DNA of 64,000 bases from Phaeospirillum sp. GTDB lineage: Bacteria; Pseudomonadota; Alphaproteobacteria; Rhodospirillales; Magnetospirillaceae. Below, piece by piece: positions 48,701 to 57,700 of the stretch; position 1 is the stretch's first letter, and each line of letters opens with the position of its first letter. The stretch covers positions 1 to 64,000 of the forward strand of contig JAUSFB010000045.1 in assembly GCA_030651575.1 (NCBI GenBank). Direction: 5' to 3'. The notes beneath the pieces were generated by a model. That model did no database searches and was not told the DNA's origin. It saw nothing but the letters and a program-made list of their open reading frames with translations. The position numbers were made by a program, and so were the translations under genes.

Positions 48701-51700
48701 GATGGCGATCGGCAGCGCATAGGTGGTCGCGGTCGCGCCCTCGGTCCCCGAACCGGACAGGGTGATGGTGGGGGTGCTGACGACCGGCGTCACATCCACA
48801 TGCAGGGTCTTCACCGCCTGCGCCGTCTTGGCGCCGTCGGCGGCGGTGGCGGTGATGGTGAGGTCGATGCCGCCGTTATAATACTGCGGCGGGGTCAGGG
48901 ACAGGCCGCTCAATTGCGCCGTGCTCAGACTCCAGGTGCCGGCGCTGGTCATGGTGCCGGCCGATAGGGTGGCTCCGGTGGGAACGCCGGTGATCACCAC
49001 CGACGAGATGGTGTCGCTGGTGTCGGCATCGGTGACGCTGATCGTGCCGAGTGAAATCGAAGTGGCGGAGGCCGTGCGCTCGGCCCCGGAAATGGCGGCG
49101 GTTCCCGTGGAAATGGTCGGCGTGGTCGCCACCGCCTGCAAGCTGATGGTGCCGCCGGCGGCGGCGGTGGAGTAGTCGGTACCGTCCGACGCCTTCCATT
49201 GGAAGGTGGCGGGACCGTTGTAGTATTGGTTGGCCTGGAAGGTCAGGTTGCCAAGCTGGGCGGCGAGGATTTCATCGTTGATGGCGACGACGGTGCCGTT
49301 CAGCGTCAAAGACCCGTGCGAGTTCAGGTTGGTGAGGTCGGTGAACTTGATCTTGGCCAGACTGTCGCCCGGATTAAGGTCGGTGAAGGCATTGGTGAAG
49401 GCGCTGGCGGTAAAGGCCACCGTCTGCGCGCCGGAGGTGTTCTCCAGCCCGACCATGGTAAAATTGGTCAGGGTCGGGGCCACGTTGACGTGGGCCACCG
49501 TCACCGTCAGGCTGCCGGTGGCGGTGAAGACGCGGGTCAGGTCGATGGAGGCCGCGTCGCTGGTCTCGACCTTGGTCTGGGCCACATGCAAGGCGGCGGT
49601 GTCGGTCAGGGTATAGGTGATGACCTCGGTGCCGTACCAGAACTTGTTGGCGGTGTAGGTGATGGTGTGGTCGGCGTTCAGCACCACCGTGCCATGGGCG
49701 GCGCTGCCCACCGCCGAGACCACCACACTGTCATTGACCATCGCGGTATTGCTGTCGAAGGCGCTGTTGTCAAAGTGCTTGTCGTTGGCCAGCACATTGA
49801 CGGTGACCGAATTGGTGGTCAGGCCGACATTCTCGTTCACCGTCCCGGTATCGGCCACCGCCTTGGCGGCGGCATTGGTCTCGACGGTCTGAACCGCCAC
49901 GGCGTTGGCGGCCTTGATGCCCTGGCCCACCTGCGACTTGAAGGAGGCGAAGCCGGCCTCGATGGCGTCCACGTTGGCCTTGGCTTGCAGCAAGCCTTGG
50001 GCTGCCGCCTTGGCGATGGCGGCCTGATTGTTGGCGATCACCGCCTGGGCGTTGGTGTCGGCGGCCTCGGTCTGGGCCGCGGTGATATTGGTGGCGTTGG
50101 GGGACGCGATGGCCGACAGGGCGCTCATATCCGACACATTCAGATCGATGGCGGTATCTGCTGCGGTGGCTGCGGTGGCTGCGGTGGCTGCGGCGGTGGC
50201 CTTGAGGGCCGCTGCGTCGTCGAGGGGGGTTACCTTGCCGATCAGGGTCGTCAGGGCGGCCGTGTTGATGGCGCTGTGATCGGGGTCGGCGATCCAGGCC
50301 TGCATCGCCGCCTTGACGGTGACCAGCCGGCTGTGGATGTCGGCATTGGTCGCGGTGGCCAGGGTCGCCTGGGCCTGGGCGTCCACCTTCGCCGCCTCGG
50401 ACGCCAAAGCTTGCGACTGGATGGCGCTTTCGATGGAATCTATGGCCTTGGTCAGCGCTGAAATGGCGTCGGTGGCGGCGTTATGCGCGGCGGCGCTGGA
50501 GGCCAGGGCGGCGGCCTTGGCGGCGGCGGCGGATGTGTCGGCGGCGGCGGCGTTGGTGTCGGAGGCCTGGGCGGCGGTGGCCGAGGCCTGGGCCGTCGTG
50601 GCCAGTTTGACGGCGGCGGAACCGGCAGCCTGACCGGCGGCGGCGGTCCCCGCATTGGTGGCGGCGGTATCGGCTCCTAGCCGGGCGGTATGGGCGGCGG
50701 TATGGGCGGCGAGAGCGTTGGCGGCGGCGGTGGTGGCGGCGGCGGAATGGGTGTCGGCCGAGGCGATGAAGGCCGAGATATCGGCGGCGGCGTTGGCGAT
50801 GAAGGCGCTGGCGGCGTCGGAGGAGGCGGTGGCGGCGAGGGCGGCTTCCGACTTGGCTAGGGCGGCCTGGGCCACCGCGATGGTTTCTTGCGCCGTTGCC
50901 GTGGCGGCGAAGGTGGCGGCCTGATCGGCATAGGTCTTGGCGCTGGCCGCGGCGGTCAGGGTGATCGCGGCGGCCTGGGCGGCGGTCAGCTGGGTGTCGA
51001 TGGTGCCGGTATTGGCGGCCACCGTCGCGGCGGCGGATGCGACCAGCGCCTTGTACTGGGCGATCAGATCGGCGGCGGCGGTGGTGTCGGCGGCGGCCTT
51101 GGTGGCGTCGAGGGCGGTGGTGGCGGCGATGGCGGCCGCCTTGGCGGTGGTGGCGGCGGCCAACTGGCCTTCCACGTCAAGGGTCGATCCGGTCTTGTCG
51201 AACAGATCGGCGGCCTTGGCCTTGGCCGCCTGGATGACGGCGTCGGCCTGGGCCGCCTGCTTGTAGGCCGCGTCGATCAGGGCGCGGGTCTGGGCATCGG
51301 CCGAGTTGGCGGCGGTCTGGCTGACCACCCAGGTGTTGTACAAGGTGGTCAGCGCCGCCAGCTTGCCGGCCTCGCTGGTGGCGACCCCCGAACTGCCGAT
51401 GGCGGTGTTGATGGCGGTGATATCGGCCAGCACCAAGGCCCGGTCGGCGGCGGCGGTATTGAATGACGCCGTGGCGCCGCTCACCGCCGACAGCATGGTC
51501 ACCTTGTTGATGGCGGTATTGGCCAGGGTGGCTGCGTCGGCGACGCCGGTTCCGGCCTGGCTTTGCAGGCCGGCGACCAGCGACACTTTACCGGCGGCGA
51601 TGGCGGCTTGGGCCTGGGCGGTGGCGGCATCGGCGGCGCCGGCCTTGGCGGCGGCGGCGGCGGTGGTGGCGGCGGCCTTGGCATCGGCGGTGGAAACGCC

Positions 51701-54700
51701 GCCGGCATGGGCAAGGACGTTCTGGGCGGCGGCGGTCGCGGCCTGGGTTCCGGCATCGGTATCGGCGGCCGAGGCCAGGCCGGCGGCGGTATCAGCGGCG
51801 GTAAAGGCGGCAGTGGCCTGGGCGGCCAGACCGCTCAGGGTGGTGGTGGCCGAGGTGACGGCGTTCTCGGCGGCGGTGACCGCCGCCAGGGCGGTGGTGG
51901 TGCTGACCCCTTGGGCCGCCAGCGCCGCCAGGGTGATCTTGGCGGCATTGAGGGACGTGGTCAGGGCGCCGAGCCGGGTGGAGGCCTCGGTGGAGGCGGT
52001 GTTGAACAAAGACCGCACGTCGCTTGCTCCGCCGTCATTGGCGAGGCCGTCGATCAGATGGGCGGCGGTGGTGGCTTTGGTCGAGGCGGCTCCGGCATCG
52101 GTATCGGCGGCGTTGGCCTTGGTCAAGGCGGCGTCGGCTGCGGTTTGGGCGGCGGCGGTGTCGGCGGCATTGGCGGCGGTCTGTTGCTGCTGCACCGCCT
52201 CGACCTGGGCATAGGCGTTCAGGGCGGATATGCGCTGGGCATCGGCCAGATCGGCCTCGCGGTGAACCTCGGCGTTATAGGCCACCACCTTGGCATAGTT
52301 GGCCTGGGCCTGGCTGAGGGCCTGGGTCCAGGAATCCTTGGCCTGCGACAGCGCGTTGGCGAAATTGGGGATGGTGGTGTTGGCCCAGCCCAGGGCGATG
52401 ACCGCGTCGGCCAGGGCGGCGTCGGCGATCACCACGGCGGCTTCGGCGGCGGTGTCGTCGGTTATGGCCAAATCCTTGGCGATCAGGGCGGCGGCGGCGG
52501 CGGCGGTCAGGTTGGCGGCATTGCCGGCGTTGAAGGCGGTGGTGGCGTCGATGGCCTTGGCGGCGACGGTGGCGGCGTGGGCGGCGGCCTCGGTGGCCTC
52601 GGTGGTGGCGGTGGTCAGCGCCGTATTGGTCGAGGTGAAGGCTTCGGCCAGCAGGGTGGAGGCCTGCTTTTCCGCCACGGATTCGCCGGCCACTTCCGAG
52701 GTCTCGGTCGAGGCCTCGGTGGCGGCGGCGGTGGACAGGTTGTTCTGCGCCTGGGTAAAGGCGGTGGCGGCGGCGTCGGCCTGCGCCTGCAAGGTCGCGG
52801 CGCGGGCCAGCGCCGAGGTCGCGGCGGCATCGGCCTGGGTGGCGGCGGTGGCGGCGTTGTCATAGGCGTTGAACGACGAATCGTAGGTGTCGTGCCAGGC
52901 GCCTTGCACCAGATCGCCGGGGGTGGCGGTCCATTTGGTGGTGATGGCGGTGTGAACCTGGGTTTCAGTGGCGGTTCCGGCCACCAAAGCTGCATAGATT
53001 GCCTGCTCGTCGGCGGTTCCTGCCTGGAGTACCGCGCCTGCATAGGAAATAACCTTGGTGACCAGGGCGGCGAACGTCGTGGAGGCCGGGAGTTGTCCCA
53101 CCGTATCCAGGAATTTGTACAAGGCGCCGTGCAGCGAATCCTGTTGCGACGCCAGAGTGGCGTCGGCGGCGGCCTTGGCGATCAGCGGCGAATCGGTGTC
53201 GGACTGGGCGGTGGCGGCGGCCGTCGCGGCGGCATCGGCGGCGGTCTTGGCCGATGTCCAGGCGGCGTTGGCGGTGGCGGTCGCGGTGGTGGCGGCGATC
53301 CGATCGCTGATCAGGGTGCCGGCGCGCCAGGAATCGGCGGCGGTGGATAGGTTGTCGGCGGTGGCCGATAGGGCGGCGGCGATGGCCGAGGCCGACTTGG
53401 CCTTGGTCAGGGCGGTACTGGCGGATGCGACATCGGTGGCGGCGGTCTGGTAGCCCTGGCCGGCCAGGGCGGCGGCGTCGAAATCGGTCTGGGCGACGGC
53501 GGCATAGCTCTTGGCCAGGGCGGCGTTGCCGGCGATCTTGGCCAGATTACCGTTCCAGAAGTCCAGATAGGTCTGGATCTCGGCGGTCACCGCATTGGTC
53601 ACCGTCACGCTGGTCTGGGACACCCCCGCGACCTTGTAAGTCTTGGCGACGGTGTCCAGGCCGGTCCCGGTTCCGGCGTTGTAGGTGAGCAGGTCGGTAT
53701 TGCCCAACTGGGTGGCGGCATCGCTGGCATAGCCCCCGGCGGTGGCGTGGGCCTGGGCTTCGGCGGCGGCGCGGGTCGCCTTGGCGGCGTCGATCTGGGC
53801 CTGGGCGGTGGCGGCGGCGGTGGCGGCGGCGGCGGCGGCGGCGTCCAGGGCGTCTTGGGAGAAGACCAGGGCGTCATGCTTGGCGCTGGCGGCGCTGGCG
53901 ATGGTCAGCGCTTGATCATAGGCGGAAGACGCGGTCTGGTCGGACTGCGAGGCGGCGGCCAAGCTGGCCTCCACCGTTCCGCGCTGGGCGGCGATGGTCT
54001 TGGCGATGGTCGAGACCGTGCCGCCCAAGGCGGCGACATCGGTCGCCAGGGTGGTCAGGGTAGTCAGCTGGGCCTGGGCAATGGTCTGTTGGGCATCGGT
54101 GGCGGATTTGTTGGCGAGGGCGGAGGCCACCTCGGTATTGACGGTGGCGGCCGAGTTGCTGGCCAGACTCATGGCCGTCAGGGCGGCCTTGGCATCGGCC
54201 AGATCGGCGGTGGTGAGACCGGCGGCGGTGGATGCGGCGGTGCCGGCGGCGGCGGCGGCGGTGACGGCGGCATTGGCCACCGAGGTCGCCACGGCGGCGG
54301 CCGAGGCGGTGGCGATGTTCGCTTCGGTCTGGGCCAGCGCGGCTTTGACCGTGGCGATGTACAGGGCGGTGGAAACGTCCGAGGCCGTGCCGGCGATGGT
54401 GGCGGCGATGGAATCGCCGCTGACATAGGCGCCGCTGGCGTTCAGCACGGTAGCGCCGGTGGTGGTGACCAGATGGTGGGCGTCGCCCAGCAGGGTCTTG
54501 GCCCCGATGACGGTGGTGGCGGCCTGGACCTGGGTCGATAGAGCGGAAGCGCGGGTGGCGGCGGCATCGGCGGCGGCCTGGGCCGTCAGGGCCGCGCTCT
54601 TATGAGAGGCCAGCGCGGCGACATCGGTGGGATCTTGTGACGAATAGCCGCCGAACAGGGTCTGGGCGGTGGTGGCCTGGGTGACGGCGGCATCGGCCTG

Positions 54701-57700
54701 AAGCTTCGCATAGGCGGCCTCGCTGGACTCGGCGGCGGCCTCCTGCTTCAGCTTGGCCAAGGCGGCGGAGTTGGCGGCGCCGGTGTTCGTGTTCAGGGCG
54801 GTGATGCCCGAGGCCACGGCCGCCGGATCGGGATCGGTGGCGATGACCAGATCCAGCGCCGATTGGCTGGCCGTGGCCGACGAGTCCGCCGCCGTCTTTG
54901 CCGCGAGGGCGTTGGCGACCGCCGCGGTGGCGGCGGTCAGGCTGTCTCCCATGGATGCGGAATAGACGTTGTTGGTCGTGGCCCAGGTGATGGCGGTCTG
55001 CACCGCCGTCTTGGCGGCCTGGGCGTTGGCCAGGGCGGTGGCGGCGGCGGCGGCGAAGCCGTCGGCCAGGGCGTCGGCGTCGAAGGCCTGGTTATACAGG
55101 TTGGTATAGGCGGCTGCCTTGTTGGCCGGCGCGGACAAGTTGGGCTCGCTAAGGCCTGGATTGATATAGGAATAGTTCTGGTTGGCCTGGAACAGGGCAT
55201 AGGCAGCGTCGCCGGCTGTCTTGGCCTGGGCGGCGGCGGTGGCGGCGTCCAGGGCGTGACCGCTGCCGTCGACCTGGGCCGAATCGGGCGATCCAGCCTT
55301 GGCGATGGCGGTATCGGCATAGGATTGGGCATTGGCCAGGGCGGTGGCCAGATCGGTCTCGGCCTTGGTCACCGCCACGGTCCGGGCGATATCCAGATAC
55401 CATTCGGCCGAGGCCTCGGCGGCCTTGGCGGTGCCGACCGTCTCCATATCGCTCAGGGTGGTCGCCAGCTTGGTGGCGATGGCGTCTTGTTTGGCGGTGA
55501 TGGCGGCTTCGTCGGTGTCGTAGAGGGCTTGGGCGTCATGCAGGTCGGCGGCGCGGAAGGCCTCCGCCTGAGTATGAAAGCCGTCATACGACGTGGTGTA
55601 GGTACTCAGCAGCCCGCTGTAATAGCTATCCAGGCTGATGGCGGCGCTGGAGGCCTGCGACAGCACGATGCCGGCGGCGGCAACGGCGACGTCGTCGCTG
55701 TTGTCGAGGCCGGTCAGGGCGGCGGCAGCGGTGCTGGCGACCAGCTTGGCCACCACCCAGGAATTGGTGGCGAAATCATTGGCCTCGGCGGCGGTCTTGG
55801 CGGCGGCGAAGACGGTGCTGTCGCCGGTCAGCCCGCCCAGGGTCAGGTCGGGCTCGTGGGTGTTGTTGTAATAGGTCAGAACCGCCTGATTATAGCCGGT
55901 ATCGGCCAGCGTCTGGGCGGCGGTGGCCTTGACTAGGGCGGCGGCGACCTTGGCGTCGCGAGCGGTCCCGGCGGCCAGGGCGGCGGCATCGGTCAGATCG
56001 GTGGCGGCACCGGAGAACTTGCCGCGAAAGGTGGCGTCCCAGGCGTTGTGGGCGTCGGTGGCGTTGGTCTTCAGCGCCGCCGCCGCCGCCACGGCGATGT
56101 CGAGGGCCGATTGCTTGCCCAAGGCGGCCTGATAGCCGTTGAGGTGGGTGGTCTCTGCCGTGCGCAGGGTTTGCAACTGCGTGATCAGGTCGTTGAGGCC
56201 GGTATTGTCGCCGTTGTGGAGATCGAGAACCACGGCCGCCTCGGCCGCCTCGCGGGCATCCTCCTTGGCGGCCTCGACGGCGGTGGCGGTCCCGGACGTC
56301 CAGTCGGCCAGCACCGTGGAACCATAGAAAAACGGATTGGCCTGAACCTTGGCCAGGGTGGCGATGGCGGTGCTCATGGCCGCGACCTGGGCATTGGTCG
56401 AGGCGGAATCGGTGGCGATGGCGGCCAAGGCCGCGCTGAAATCGGATGCGGTGCTGGGATCGGTGCCGGTCAGATGCAGGGCGGTGGCCTGGGCCTGTAG
56501 GGCCGTCACCCTGGCTGCCAGGGCGGTCAGTTGGGACTGCGTGGCGCCGGTCCCCGTCGCCAGGGTGGCGAGATCGCTGCTGAGACCGGCGGTAAAGGGG
56601 TCGGCGACCGCGTTGGCGGTCTTGGCGGCGAGTTTGGCGGCGTCATAGGTGGCGCCGCTGGCGATGAAGGTCGCCAGGGTTCCGCCCCAGGCGGCGTTGT
56701 GGGCGTTGTAATAGGCGAGGACCGCCTGATTGTAGACGGCTTCGGCGGCGGCGATGGCCGCGCTCATGGCGGTAAAGGCGGTGGAGGCCGGTGAAACGTA
56801 ACCGGCGGCTAGGGCGGGAGCCGCCTCAAGGGCCTCGGCGATCACCAGGGCGGTGGACAGCTTGACCGCGTCGGCGGCGTCGGCGGCCAGCACGGCGGCC
56901 GTGCTGGCCGCCAGGGCGACGGCGGTGGCCTCGGCGCCGGTCAATTGCGGGTAGCCGGCGGCGATAACGGCGGCCTCGGTGGCGGCCGCTTGGATGGCGG
57001 TGTTCTGCTGGGTGACGTTGGCCTGAACGCCGGCGATATCTTGTATCGCCTGTTGCACGGCGGCGGGCAGGGCGGTGTTGTTCAGTTGGGCCGTCTGCAC
57101 ATCGGCGGAATTGGCGGTCAGGGCCGTCTTCAGGGCCGCCAGCTTGCCGGCGAGCAGGGTGTGCTGCTCCTGGGCCGCGATCTGGGCGGCGTCCGTCAGC
57201 TCGTGCAGCGCCCTGGCCCGCAACAGCGCGGCGCCGCTGCGATCGTCGATGATGTGGATGACGTGCTGGATGGGCGGCGGCTCGGCCCCTTTCAATTCGA
57301 TCGGCGGCGGCGGCTTTACGAACAGCCCCCCGCCGACCGGGCCGGGGGGCGGCGCCAGGGCCTTCAGGACGTTGACCAGCGGCTCGGCCTTGGCCACCAC
57401 CTGTTCCTGCTGCGCCGGGGATAGAATCGACTGCGGCTTGCCCTCAGGCTGTTGCTGTTGCTGCTGCTGTTGTTGCTGGATTTGCTGCTGCACCTGCTGG
57501 ACGGCGGTGTTGTAGCTGTTGGACAGGGTGTTGGTGGCGTTGGGCAGCGAGGTGGAGGCGTTGCCGCCGATCTGCATCACTTGCAGCGGGGTCAGGGTGG
57601 TCGTGGTCAGTCCGCCGCTGGCGCTGATAGTCGCGGCCTGTCCGGGGGCGTTCAGGGTCAGGGTCTGGCCGCTGGCGGTGGTCACCGAGACCTCGCCGGC

